DNA from: Nocardioides sp. | Lineage (GTDB): Bacteria; Actinomycetota; Actinomycetes; Propionibacteriales; Nocardioidaceae | Assembly: GCA_021166815.1 (NCBI GenBank) | Contig: JAJPEO010000301.1 | Span: 1 to 13,382 of the forward strand | Length of the DNA stretch: 13,382 nucleotides | Reading direction: 5' to 3' | Shown: in pieces, positions 6,414 to 13,081 of the stretch | Layout: the number at the start of each line of letters is the position of its first letter | Numbering within the stretch: position 1 is the stretch's first letter | Notes under the pieces: model-generated | The model's input: the letters and a program-made list of their open reading frames with translations, nothing else | The model's database searches: none | What the model was told of the DNA's origin: nothing | Translations under genes and position numbers: made by a program

Positions 6414-7679
6414 GTGGGTGACCGGGTCGCGATGATCAGCCTGCACACCTCCCCGCTGGACCAGCCAGGCACCGGGGACGCGGGCGGCATGAACGTCTAC
6501 GTCATCGAGCTCTCCAGGCGCCTGGCGCAGCAGGGGATCGCGGTGGACGTCTTCAACCGCGCCATTGCCTCGGCCCAGCCGCCGGTGGTCGAGGTCGCCG
6601 ACGGGGTCCTCGTGCGCCACGTGATGGCCGGCCCCTACGAGGGGCTCAGCAAGGGCGAGCTCCCCGCCCAGCTGTGCACCTTCGCGCGCGAGGTGCTGCG
6701 CGCCGAGGCGGCGCACCCGGTGGGCCACTACGACGTCGTGCACTCCCACTACTGGCTCTCCGGGCAGGTCGGTGCGCTGGCCCGCGACCGCTGGAACGTC
6801 CCGCTCATCCACTCCATGCACACGATGGCCAAGGTCAAGAACGCGGCGCTCGCCGAGGGTGACACCCCCGAGCCGATGGCCCGCCTGATCGGCGAGGACC
6901 AGGTCGTGGCGGCGTCCGATCTCGTCGTCGCCAACACCGAGACCGAGGCCCGCCAGCTGATCGAGCTCTACGACGCCGACCCCGCCCGCGTCGACGTCGT
7001 GCACCCCGGCGTCGACCTGTCGGTGTTCCGTCCCCGCGACCGGGCTGAGGCTCGTCGCTCGCTCGGGCTGCCCGAGGACGCCGCGATCCTGATGTTCGCC
7101 GGCCGGATCCAGCCGCTCAAGGCTCCCGACGTGCTGCTGCGCGCCGTCGCCGAGCTCCTCGCCCAGGACCCGGCGCTGCGCAGCCGGCTGGTCGTGCCCG
7201 TCGTCGGCGGCCCCTCCGGCTCCGGGCTGGAGCACCCCGAGTCCCTGGCCGTGCTGGCCGCGGAGCTGGGGATCGAGGACGTCGTACGGTTCGTGCCGCC
7301 GGTCACGCAGGACGAGCTCGCCGTGTGGTGCGCCGCCGCGACGACCGTGGCCGTGCCGTCCTACAACGAGTCCTTCGGGCTCGTCGCGGTCGAGGCCCAG
7401 GCCACCGGCACGCCTGTCGTGGCCGCCGCGGTCGGCGGCCTGACGACCGTGGTGCGCGACGGGGTGAGCGGCCTGCTCGTCGACACCCACGAGCCGCGCG
7501 ACTGGGCGGCCGCGCTGCGGCGCCTCGTCGTCGACGGCGACCTCGCCCGGCGCCTCGGCAAGGGCGCGCTGGCGCACGCCCAGGAGTTCTCCTGGGACCG
7601 TACGGCCGAGCGCACCCTCGCCTCCTACGACAAGGCCCGCAGCCTGATGGCGGTGCCCGCGGCCGACCTGGCCGGCTGA
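6414..7679 (+). CDS. mshA: D-inositol-3-phosphate glycosyltransferase MshA (mycothiol synthesis)
   Basis: A 421-residue GT-B, GT4-family enzyme that transfers GlcNAc from UDP-GlcNAc to 1D-myo-inositol 3-phosphate, the first committed step of mycothiol synthesis in the cytoplasm. Diagnostic features are [20 protein letters not shown] (11-30), the inositol-phosphate-binding candidates Lys80, Tyr113, Thr137 (HSMHTMAK) and Arg157, the nucleotide-sugar residues Arg231 and Lys236 in FAGRIQPLK, and the GT4 ESFGLVAVE motif (319-327). Length and spacing agree with characterised actinobacterial MshA. It starts 18 bp after the iron-box-controlled fusion gene on the same strand and may be partly co-transcribed with it; I see no separate promoter, though one could lie inside the upstream gene. 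A YbjN-family gene follows 41 bp downstream, as next to mycobacterial mshA. Confidence 0.96.
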   Translation: MGDRVAMISLHTSPLDQPGTGDAGGMNVYVIELSRRLAQQGIAVDVFNRAIASAQPPVVEVADGVLVRHVMAGPYEGLSKGELPAQLCTFAREVLRAEAAHPVGHYDVVHSHYWLSGQVGALARDRWNVPLIHSMHTMAKVKNAALAEGDTPEPMARLIGEDQVVAASDLVVANTETEARQLIELYDADPARVDVVHPGVDLSVFRPRDRAEARRSLGLPEDAAILMFAGRIQPLKAPDVLLRAVAELLAQDPALRSRLVVPVVGGPSGSGLEHPESLAVLAAELGIEDVVRFVPPVTQDELAVWCAAATTVAVPSYNESFGLVAVEAQATGTPVVAAAVGGLTTVVRDGVSGLLVDTHEPRDWAAALRRLVVDGDLARRLGKGALAHAQEFSWDRTAERTLASYDKARSLMAVPAADLAG

Positions 7680-7720
7680 GCAGCGAGCGTGTGCGTGACC
7701 GGGCGTGCTGTGATGGCCCC

Positions 7721-8227
7721 ATGAACCCGATCGAGACCGTGCGCTCCTACCTGCGCGACAACGACATCGAGTTCGAGGAGCAGGGGGAGTCGTTCTCCTT
7801 CGCCCTGCCCGGCGAGAAGAAGCTGCAGACGCCGGTCCGCCTCGACGTCGGCCCGCACGCGCTCGGCGTCCACGCCTTCGTGTGCCGCAACCCCGACGAG
7901 AACCATGCGCGCGTCCACCGCTGGCTGCTCGAGCGCAACCTGCGGATGTACGCCGTCTCCTTCGCCGTCGACCGCCACGGCGACATCTACCTCGAGGCGC
8001 GGCTGCCGATGAGCGCGGTGAGCGCCGACGAGCTCGACCGGATCCTCGGCTCGGTGCTGGCCAACGCCGACGAGTCCTTCAACGCCATCCTCGAGATGGG
8101 CTTCGAGACCTCCATCCGCAAGGAGTGGGAGTGGCGCGTCTCGCGCGGCGAGCCCACCCGCAACCTCGAGGCCTTCCGCGGCTGGCTCGAGGCGGGGCAG
8201 TCCCCGGCGGTCACCGACGACGTGTGA
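7721..8227 (+). CDS. YbjN-domain protein
   Basis: A 168-residue soluble protein of the YbjN/type III secretion chaperone-like fold. The family's molecular role is unsettled; it is linked to stress and motility phenotypes in enterobacteria. Family-like features are the N-terminal helix and strand (IETVRSYLRDNDIEFEEQG), the HRWLLERNLRMYAVSFAVD core and the IYLEARLPMSAVSADELDRI segment. ATG 7721 lacks a Shine-Dalgarno sequence; TGTGAT at 7709-7714 lies 6 nt before it, so a leaderless start is possible but weakly supported. GTG 7691 in the same frame would add ten non-family-like residues. The gene follows mshA as in mycobacteria (Rv0486-Rv0487 order). Its 3' end overlaps the convergent eamA-type gene by 17 bp. 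Confidence 0.88.
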   Translation: MNPIETVRSYLRDNDIEFEEQGESFSFALPGEKKLQTPVRLDVGPHALGVHAFVCRNPDENHARVHRWLLERNLRMYAVSFAVDRHGDIYLEARLPMSAVSADELDRILGSVLANADESFNAILEMGFETSIRKEWEWRVSRGEPTRNLEAFRGWLEAGQSPAVTDDV

Positions 8228-9077
8228 GCAGCACCCCGCCGATGCACAGCGCGCCCCCCACGAAGGCGAGCAGGGGCGGCACCTCCTCCAGCAGCACCCA
8301 GGCGAGCAGGGCGGTGATGAACGGCACCAGGAAGGTGGTCTGGGCGAACGTCGAGGCGTTGGCCCGCGACAGCGCGTAGGCCCAGGCGACGAACGCGATG
8401 GCCGAGGGGAACACGCCGAGGTAGACCACCCACCCCCAGGTGTCGCCGCTCGCGGCCGAGAGCTCACGGACCGTCGTGGCGCCCCAGGGAAGGCACACGA
8501 CCCAGCCGACGAGGGCGTACCAGAACGTCAGCTGCAGTGCCGGCATGGTGGGCAGCAGCTTCTTCTGGGTGAGCACGCCGATCGCGAAGGTGAGGGCGGC
8601 GACAGCTGCGAGCAGTACGCCCACCAGGTCCCCGCTGCTGCTCGTGGCCGAGGCGTGGCCGATCAGGACGACTCCGGAGAAGCCGACGGCCATGCCGACG
8701 AGGAGCCACCGGGTCAGCCGCTCGCCGAGGAAGAGGGTGGCGAGCAGGGCCACCAGCAGCGGTCCGATCTGCACCACGAGGGCCGCGGTCGCGGCGTCGA
8801 TGCGACGCTCGGACTCGTTGAGGGCCAGGTTGTAGACGCCGAACCACGAGGCCCCGCCGAAGAGGATCAGCGGCCACTCGGCGCGCGTGGGTGCGCGGCC
8901 GGGCCGTCCCCGGAGCAGCACAAGCAGGGCCAGCAGCATGACCGTGAGCCGGCCGAGCGACAGGGCGCCGGGGCTCAGGGACTCGCCGAGGTGTCGGATG
9001 CCGACGAAGGCGCTGGCCCAGAGGACGAGTGTGGTGGCTGCCGCGCCGAGGGGGAGCCACGGCGAAGTGGCCGTCAC
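8211..9077 (-). CDS. EamA/DMT-family transporter
   Basis: A 288-residue inner-membrane protein of the drug/metabolite transporter superfamily, with ten predicted helices arranged as two EamA repeats (about 8-140 and 152-288). Repeat signatures include LWASAFVGIRH near the N-terminus, the NLALNESERRIDAATAALV stretch, ALLATLFLGERL closing the first repeat and LLAWVLLEEVPPLLAFVGG closing the second. Members usually export amino acids, nucleobases or other metabolites; the substrate here is unknown. GTG 9077 overlaps the regX3 stop in a GTGA, so translation is probably coupled to regX3 and the gene is the third member of a senX3-regX3-eamA operon. It ends 17 bp inside the convergent ybjN-like gene. 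Confidence 0.92.
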   Translation of the reverse strand: MTATSPWLPLGAAATTLVLWASAFVGIRHLGESLSPGALSLGRLTVMLLALLVLLRGRPGRAPTRAEWPLILFGGASWFGVYNLALNESERRIDAATAALVVQIGPLLVALLATLFLGERLTRWLLVGMAVGFSGVVLIGHASATSSSGDLVGVLLAAVAALTFAIGVLTQKKLLPTMPALQLTFWYALVGWVVCLPWGATTVRELSAASGDTWGWVVYLGVFPSAIAFVAWAYALSRANASTFAQTTFLVPFITALLAWVLLEEVPPLLAFVGGALCIGGVLLTRRR

Positions 9078-9751
9078 ACGTCCAGTTTGTATCCCAGACC
9101 GCGCACTGTCGTCAGGAATTTCGGCTCACCGGGGTCGGGCTCGAGCTTGGCACGCAGTCGCTTGACGTGCACGTCGAGGGTCTTGGTGTCGCCGACGTAG
9201 TCCGATCCCCACACGCGGTCGATCAGCTGGCCCCGGGTGAGCACCCGGCCGGGGTTGCGCAGGAACATCTCCAGCAGCTCGAACTCCTTGAGCGGGAAGC
9301 GCTGCTCGACACCGGAGACCGTGACGACGTGGCGCTCGACGTCCATGCGGATCGGGCCGGCCTCGAGCACGTCGGGCATCAGCTCGGGCTCCTGGCCCCG
9401 GCGCAGCACCGCCCGGATGCGGGCGACGAGCTCACGGGGGGAGTACGGCTTGGTGACGTAGTCGTCAGCGCCGAGCTCGAGACCGACGACCTTGTCGATC
9501 TCGTCGTCCTTCGCGCTGACCATGATCACCGGCACGGTCGAGGTGGCCCGGATCTGGCGGCACACCTCGGTGCCGGGCACGCCCGGCAGCATCAGGTCCA
9601 GCAGCACGATGTCGGCGCCGTTGCGCTCGAACTCGGCGAGGGCGGTGTTGCCGTCAGCAGCGATCGCGACCTCGTAGCCCTCCTTGCGGAGCATGTAGGC
9701 GAGTGGGTCGCTGTAGCTCTCTTCGTCCTCGACGACCAGTACCCGGGTCAC
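9074..9751 (-). CDS. regX3: OmpR/PhoB-family response regulator RegX3 (PhoP-type)
   Basis: A 225-residue DNA-binding response regulator. The receiver domain (1-118) has the acidic pocket Glu8/Asp9, phospho-acceptor Asp52 in LLDLMLPG, switch Ser79 and Lys101 in KPYSP. The winged-helix output domain (about 130-225) has KEFELLEMFLRNPGRVLTR and the wing TVRGLGYKLDV. Paired with SenX3 and beside phoU, it is the regulator of the phosphate-starvation response (RegX3 in mycobacteria, PhoP in Streptomyces). The start is GTG 9751, overlapping the senX3 stop in a GTGA, with AGGAGG 7 nt upstream. The frame is open further upstream only because it overlaps senX3. PHO-box-like repeats upstream of phoU are its likely target, suggesting feedback control. 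Confidence 0.95.
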   Translation of the reverse strand: MTRVLVVEDEESYSDPLAYMLRKEGYEVAIAADGNTALAEFERNGADIVLLDLMLPGVPGTEVCRQIRATSTVPVIMVSAKDDEIDKVVGLELGADDYVTKPYSPRELVARIRAVLRRGQEPELMPDVLEAGPIRMDVERHVVTVSGVEQRFPLKEFELLEMFLRNPGRVLTRGQLIDRVWGSDYVGDTKTLDVHVKRLRAKLEPDPGEPKFLTTVRGLGYKLDV

Positions 9752-10935
9752 CGGCGTACCTCCTGCTTCTCCGTGTCGTTCCCGGCGGCACCGGTCGGGC
9801 GCCGAGGGGGTGTGCCGGGGTTGCCCCCCGGCAGGCTGAGGGTGAACGTCGAGCCCTGGCCCTCGACCGACCACACGCGCACGTCCCCGCCGTGGGTGGC
9901 CGCGACGTGCTTGACGATGGACAGGCCCAGCCCGGTGCCGCCCGTGGAGCGGTGGCGCGCCGGGTCGACGCGGTAGAACCGCTCGAAGATCCGGTCGACC
10001 TCGGCCGGCGGGATGCCGATGCCCTGGTCGACCACGGAGACCTCGACGCGGTCGTCGGTCTCGCGGGTGGTGACGACCACGCGCGATCCGTCGGGGGAGT
10101 ACGTCACCGCGTTGGTGACCAGGTTGGCGATGGCCGCCGCGATCTGCTGCTCGGAGCCGAACAGCGCCAACCCCTCCTGCCCGTCGACCAGCACCTCGAT
10201 GCCGCGGGCGGAGGCCTTGGTCGCGACCGCGTCCACGGCGGCGGCGACGGTGCTGTCGAGGTCGACGACGACCGGCTTGTCCAGCGGGTCGTCGGCCTGG
10301 AGGCGGGAGAGCTCGATGATCTGCTGCACCAGGCGGCTCAGGCGCTCGCTCTCGGCGAGCATGCGGGCTGCGAAGCGCTGCACGGCCTCGGGGTCGTCGG
10401 CCGCGTCGTTGACCGCCTCGGCGAGCAGCTGGATGGCGCCCACCGGCGTCTTGAGCTCGTGGCTGACGTTGGCCACGAAGTCGCGGCGCACCGCTTCGAC
10501 GCGCTTCTCGCGCGTGCGGTCCTCCACCAGGGCCAGGACCAGGCGCGTGCCGAGAGGGGCCACGCGGGCGTTGACGGTGCGGGTGGTGAACGGGTCGCTG
10601 GTCGGGAGGTCGAACTGCGCCTCGCGGATCTCGCCGTCGCGCCGCACCTCGTGGACGAGCGCGACCAGGTCGTCGACCAGCAGCTGGCTGCCCCGGACCA
10701 GGCCCAGGGCATAGGCGGGCGCGGAGGCCTTCAGCACGCGGTCGTCCTCGTCGAGCACGACGGCCGAGGAGCGCAGCACGCTCAGGACGGCGGTCACGCT
10801 GGGGGGCACGGCAGGTTCCTCGTGGGCGGGGATACGCCGGCGTTGGCGGTCGCTGATCACCCAGGCGAGAAGCGCCACGCCGGCGACGATGACCGCGACG
10901 GCGACCACGGTCGCCGCCTGCCAGGCTGAGTCCAC
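9748..10935 (-). CDS. senX3: Sensor histidine kinase SenX3 (PhoR-type)
   Basis: A 395-residue membrane-anchored histidine kinase, the partner of RegX3. A single N-terminal transmembrane helix (about 6-28) is followed by an Arg-rich stretch, a PAS-like domain (about 48-140; SSAVVLDEDDRVLKASAPA), a DHp domain with His159 in SHELKTP, and an ATPase domain with N-box residues Asn271/Asn275, G1 DQGIGIP (303-309), FERFYR and G2 GGTGLGLSIVK (332-342). Having one helix and no sizeable extracellular loop fits SenX3/PhoR, which read phosphate status through the Pst transporter and PhoU rather than directly. The start is GTG 10935, 6 nt after a TAGCAT -10 hexamer and without a good Shine-Dalgarno sequence, so it is probably leaderless. 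It diverges from phoU across 120 bp. Confidence 0.95.
   Translation of the reverse strand: MDSAWQAATVVAVAVIVAGVALLAWVISDRQRRRIPAHEEPAVPPSVTAVLSVLRSSAVVLDEDDRVLKASAPAYALGLVRGSQLLVDDLVALVHEVRRDGEIREAQFDLPTSDPFTTRTVNARVAPLGTRLVLALVEDRTREKRVEAVRRDFVANVSHELKTPVGAIQLLAEAVNDAADDPEAVQRFAARMLAESERLSRLVQQIIELSRLQADDPLDKPVVVDLDSTVAAAVDAVATKASARGIEVLVDGQEGLALFGSEQQIAAAIANLVTNAVTYSPDGSRVVVTTRETDDRVEVSVVDQGIGIPPAEVDRIFERFYRVDPARHRSTGGTGLGLSIVKHVAATHGGDVRVWSVEGQGSTFTLSLPGGNPGTPPRRPTGAAGNDTEKQEVRR
9759..9764 (-). promoter_or_regulatory. Ribosome-binding site for regX3
   Basis: AGGAGG inside the 3' end of senX3 lies 7 nt before GTG 9751. It decides the start, because the same frame stays open for over 120 nt upstream. 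Confidence 0.85.
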
Positions 10936-10941
10936 GCCACC

Positions 10942-10947
10942 ATGCTA
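10942..10947 (-). promoter_or_regulatory. -10 element of the senX3-regX3-eamA operon
   Basis: TAGCAT fits the actinobacterial TANNNT -10 and ends 6 nt before GTG 10935, placing the transcription start on the first base of the start codon. No recognisable -35 is present, which fits a weak or activator-dependent promoter. Confidence 0.55.
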
Positions 10948-10995
10948 CGCAGCGATAGGGGTGGGGAGCGCTCCGCGAGACAGGCTCGGCCCAGA

Positions 10996-11034
10996 GTTCA
11001 CCCGGCGTTCACCGGTGCGTGGGGAATGGTCACC
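10996..11034 (+). promoter_or_regulatory. PHO-box-like direct repeats (PhoP/RegX3 operator)
   Basis: Two perfect GTTCACC units start at 10996 and 11007, exactly 11 bp apart, the repeat unit of Streptomyces PhoP boxes. A third, GGTCACC (6/7), starts at 11028, close to two further turns. The array sits between senX3 and phoU, 43-60 bp upstream of the phoU start for the perfect pair. It is the expected site for RegX3~P/PhoP~P. The repeats are seen directly; binding is inferred. Confidence 0.7.
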
Positions 11035-11043
11035 TGCGGGTCC

Positions 11044-11049
11044 TAGTCT
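11044..11049 (+). promoter_or_regulatory. -10 element of phoU
   Basis: TAGTCT fits TANNNT and ends 6 nt before ATG 11056, predicting a leaderless phoU mRNA. No good -35 hexamer is present; the PHO-box repeats occupy the upstream position, consistent with activation by the response regulator. Confidence 0.55.
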
Positions 11050-11055
11050 GCGGCC

Positions 11056-11706
11056 ATGCGTGAAGCCTTCCATGACCAGCTCGACGGCATCTTCGAGGAC
11101 CTGGCGGCCATCTGCGGCCTCGTCGAGACCGCCGTCCACGACGCCTCCTCGGCCCTGATGACCGGCGACGTCCACCTCGCCGAGCAGGTCATCTCGGCCG
11201 ACGACGCGATCGACAACGCGCGCGAGAAGGTCGAGGACAACGCCTTCGCGCTCCTCTCGCTGCAGCAGCCGGTGGCCGGCGACCTGCGCGTCGTCGTCTC
11301 CGCCCTGCGGATGGTCACCGAGCTCGAGCGGATGGGCGACCTGTCGGTGCACGTGGCCAAGATCGCGCGCCTGCGCGTGCCCCACGTCGCGGTGCCCGAG
11401 GAGATGCGCGCCACGATGGAGCGGATGGCCGAGGTGGCCGAGGACATGGTCCGTCGCGTGCGCTCGATCATCGCCGACCGCGACGTGGAGGCGGCGATCG
11501 AGCTGGGCCGCGACGACGAGATCATGGACCAGCTGCGGCGCCGCGGCTTCAACGAGCTGCTGTCGAAGGACTGGCCCCACGGCGTCGAGGCGGCGGTCGA
11601 CATCGCCCTGCTGGGGCGCTACTACGAGCGCATCGCCGACCACGCCGTGTCGGTGGCCAACCGCGTGATCTTCGTGGTCACCGGCGAGCAGGTCAGCCGC
11701 GACTGA
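11056..11706 (+). CDS. phoU: Phosphate signalling regulator PhoU
   Basis: A 216-residue all-helical cytoplasmic protein with two three-helix repeats. Each repeat carries the family metal-binding E-R-x2-D type motif: ELERMGDLSVHVAK (Glu91, Asp95) and YYERIADHAVSVANRV (Glu191, Asp195). PhoU links the PstSCAB phosphate transporter to the sensor kinase and keeps the kinase off when phosphate is plentiful. Length is normal. The start at ATG 11056 has no Shine-Dalgarno sequence but a -10 hexamer at leaderless distance. It is divergent from senX3-regX3 with PHO-box-like repeats between them, the arrangement known for Streptomyces phoU/phoRP. A strong hairpin follows 12 bp after the stop. Confidence 0.96.
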   Translation: MREAFHDQLDGIFEDLAAICGLVETAVHDASSALMTGDVHLAEQVISADDAIDNAREKVEDNAFALLSLQQPVAGDLRVVVSALRMVTELERMGDLSVHVAKIARLRVPHVAVPEEMRATMERMAEVAEDMVRRVRSIIADRDVEAAIELGRDDEIMDQLRRRGFNELLSKDWPHGVEAAVDIALLGRYYERIADHAVSVANRVIFVVTGEQVSRD

Positions 11707-11718
11707 CCCCGTCGACGA

Positions 11719-11754
11719 CGAAGCCCCCGCACGCCTCGGCGTGCGGGGGCTTCG
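11719..11754. terminator. Bidirectional hairpin terminator between phoU and gpmA
   Basis: A perfect inverted repeat: the 17-nt arm 11719-11735 (CGAAGCCCCCGCACGCC) pairs with 11738-11754, in practice a 16-bp GC-rich stem with a four-base loop. It lies between the convergent stops of phoU (11706) and gpmA (11762). There is no T-tract on either side, as is common for actinobacterial hairpin terminators. Confidence 0.88.
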
Positions 11755-11761
11755 TGCGTGG

Positions 11762-12505
11762 TCAGCGGCCCTGGTTGGCGACGGCCGCCGCGGCAGCGGC
11801 AGCGGCCTCCGGGTCGAGGTACTCGCCGCCGGCGACGGTGGGGCGCAGCTCCTCGTCAAGGCGGTAGACCAGCGGCATGCCCGTGGGGATGTTGAGGCCC
11901 GCGATGTCGTCGTCGCTGATCTGGTCGAGGTGCTTGACCAGGGCGCGCAGGCTGTTGCCGTGGGCGGCCACCAGGACCGTACGGCCGGCCTGGAGGTCGG
12001 GGACGATCTCGTCCTCCCAGTAGGGCAGGAACCGGGCGATCACGTCCTTGAGGCACTCGGTGCGCGGCAGGTCCTCGCCGAGGTCGGCGTAGCGGACGTC
12101 CGCGGCCTGCGACCACTCGCTGTCGTCGGCCAGGGGCGGCGGCGGGGTGTCGAAGGAGCGGCGCCAGAGCATGAACTGCTCCTCGCCGAACTCCTCCAGG
12201 GTCTGCTTCTTGTCCTTGCCCTGCAGCGCGCCGTAGTGGCGCTCGTTGAGGCGCCAGCTGCGCTTGACCGGGATCCAGTGGCGGTCGGCGGCGTCGAGGG
12301 CCAGGCACGCGGTGTTGATGGCGCGGCGCTGCAGCGAGGTGTGGACGACGTCGGGCAGCACGCCCGCCTCGCGCATCAGCTCGCCGCCCCGCACGGCCTC
12401 GGCGCGGCCCTTGTCGGTCAGCGCGACGTCGACCCAGCCGGTGAACAGGTTCTTGGCGTTCCACTCGCTCTCGCCGTGGCGGAGCAGGACGAGGGTGTGG
12501 GTCAT
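11762..12505 (-). CDS. gpmA: 2,3-bisphosphoglycerate-dependent phosphoglycerate mutase
   Basis: A 247-residue cytoplasmic glycolytic/gluconeogenic enzyme interconverting 3- and 2-phosphoglycerate through a phosphohistidine. The phospho-acceptor is His10 in [10 protein letters not shown]; Arg61 (SLQRR), Glu88 ([14 protein letters not shown]) and His182 ([14 protein letters not shown]) complete the active site, with IPTGMPLVY (206-214) near the C-terminus. The C-terminus carries an alanine run (about 234-243) of no known role. ATG 12505 overlaps the upstream lipoprotein stop in an ATGA, so translation is probably coupled. The gene is usually found near mshA and senX3-regX3 in actinobacteria (gpm1 in mycobacteria), and here it is separated from them by inversion-type rearrangement. 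Confidence 0.97.
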   Translation of the reverse strand: MTHTLVLLRHGESEWNAKNLFTGWVDVALTDKGRAEAVRGGELMREAGVLPDVVHTSLQRRAINTACLALDAADRHWIPVKRSWRLNERHYGALQGKDKKQTLEEFGEEQFMLWRRSFDTPPPPLADDSEWSQAADVRYADLGEDLPRTECLKDVIARFLPYWEDEIVPDLQAGRTVLVAAHGNSLRALVKHLDQISDDDIAGLNIPTGMPLVYRLDEELRPTVAGGEYLDPEAAAAAAAAVANQGR

Positions 12506-13008
12506 GACGCGTCCAGCCCGGCCCAGTCGCTGCCCTCGTCCTCGACGACCGGGACGCTCATCGTGACGCGCTCGCCGTCGTCGAACTCGAAGGTCACCTC
12601 GAGGAAGTTGCCGGCCGCGAACGTGCCGGTGAGGGTGATCTCCAGCGCCGGCTCGGCGAAGTTGACGCTCTGCCCGGGCTCCACCGCGACGGGCTCGAAC
12701 TCGGCGAACTCGACGGGGGTCGGCTCCACGCCCTCGCTGGTCACCACGCGCTTGCCAGACAGGCCCTGGAGGGTGCGCTCCTCCTCGGAGCCGTTGACCA
12801 GGGTGACGATCAGGGTGCCTTGGTCCTCGGTCCCGGACACCACGACGGCGGAGAGCACGTCGACGTCACCCGAGGTGTTGTTGGTGCCGGCGCCAGGCGT
12901 GTAGACCCGCTCGGTGGGGTAGTCGAACCCCCTGATGCCACAACCGCTCAGCGGGGCGGCGAGCGCGAGGACCGCGGTGGCGGTCGCGAGAGAACGTCGG
13001 AGCTGCAT
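12502..13008 (-). CDS. Predicted lipoprotein, PCu(A)C/DUF461-like
   Basis: A 168-residue exported lipoprotein. Basic MQLRR, a hydrophobic stretch (6-20) and lipobox LSGC with the lipidated Cys23 give a clear type II signal peptide. The mature part is acidic and beta-rich ([54 protein letters not shown]), resembling the immunoglobulin-like actinobacterial lipoproteins annotated DUF461 or PCu(A)C-like. I see no Met/His copper-binding motif (H-x-M pattern absent), so copper chaperone activity is not supported. ATG 13008 has GAAGG 7 nt upstream. It ends in an ATGA overlap with gpmA, so an envelope protein and a glycolytic enzyme share a transcript. Confidence 0.82.
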   Translation of the reverse strand: MQLRRSLATATAVLALAAPLSGCGIRGFDYPTERVYTPGAGTNNTSGDVDVLSAVVVSGTEDQGTLIVTLVNGSEEERTLQGLSGKRVVTSEGVEPTPVEFAEFEPVAVEPGQSVNFAEPALEITLTGTFAAGNFLEVTFEFDDGERVTMSVPVVEDEGSDWAGLDAS

Positions 13009-13067
13009 GTGATGGCCTTCGCGGTCGGAACGGCGTCGTACGACCCCGGTGGCCGCACGCGAGCCAC

Positions 13068-13073
13068 ATGCTA
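13068..13073 (-). promoter_or_regulatory. Candidate -10 element for the lipoprotein-gpmA transcript
   Basis: TAGCAT, the same hexamer as at senX3, sits 59 nt before ATG 13008 in the 73-bp gap after the UbiA-like gene. It predicts a 5' leader of about 50 nt containing the 10-bp palindrome GTCGTACGAC (13035-13044). No clear -35 is visible. Confidence 0.4.
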
Positions 13074-13081
13074 GCGCCGCG

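Noticed and set aside
3864..7577. A 1237-codon open frame on the minus strand antisense to the fusion gene and mshA
   Set aside because: Its product is a low-complexity Arg/Gly/Asp/His/Val/Gln-rich sequence with no domains, and both genes beneath it have full conserved motifs. It is a high-GC codon-position artefact.
9835..9850. GGTGAAC inside senX3 (also near 10585, and in gpmA near 12440) as extra PHO boxes
   Set aside because: Single units within coding sequence, explained by Phe-Thr codons (TTC ACC); no 11-bp partner repeat seen.
11741..12904. A 387-codon open frame on the plus strand opposite gpmA and the lipoprotein gene
   Set aside because: It is the complement of two well-supported genes, has no recognisable domain and runs through the terminator hairpin.
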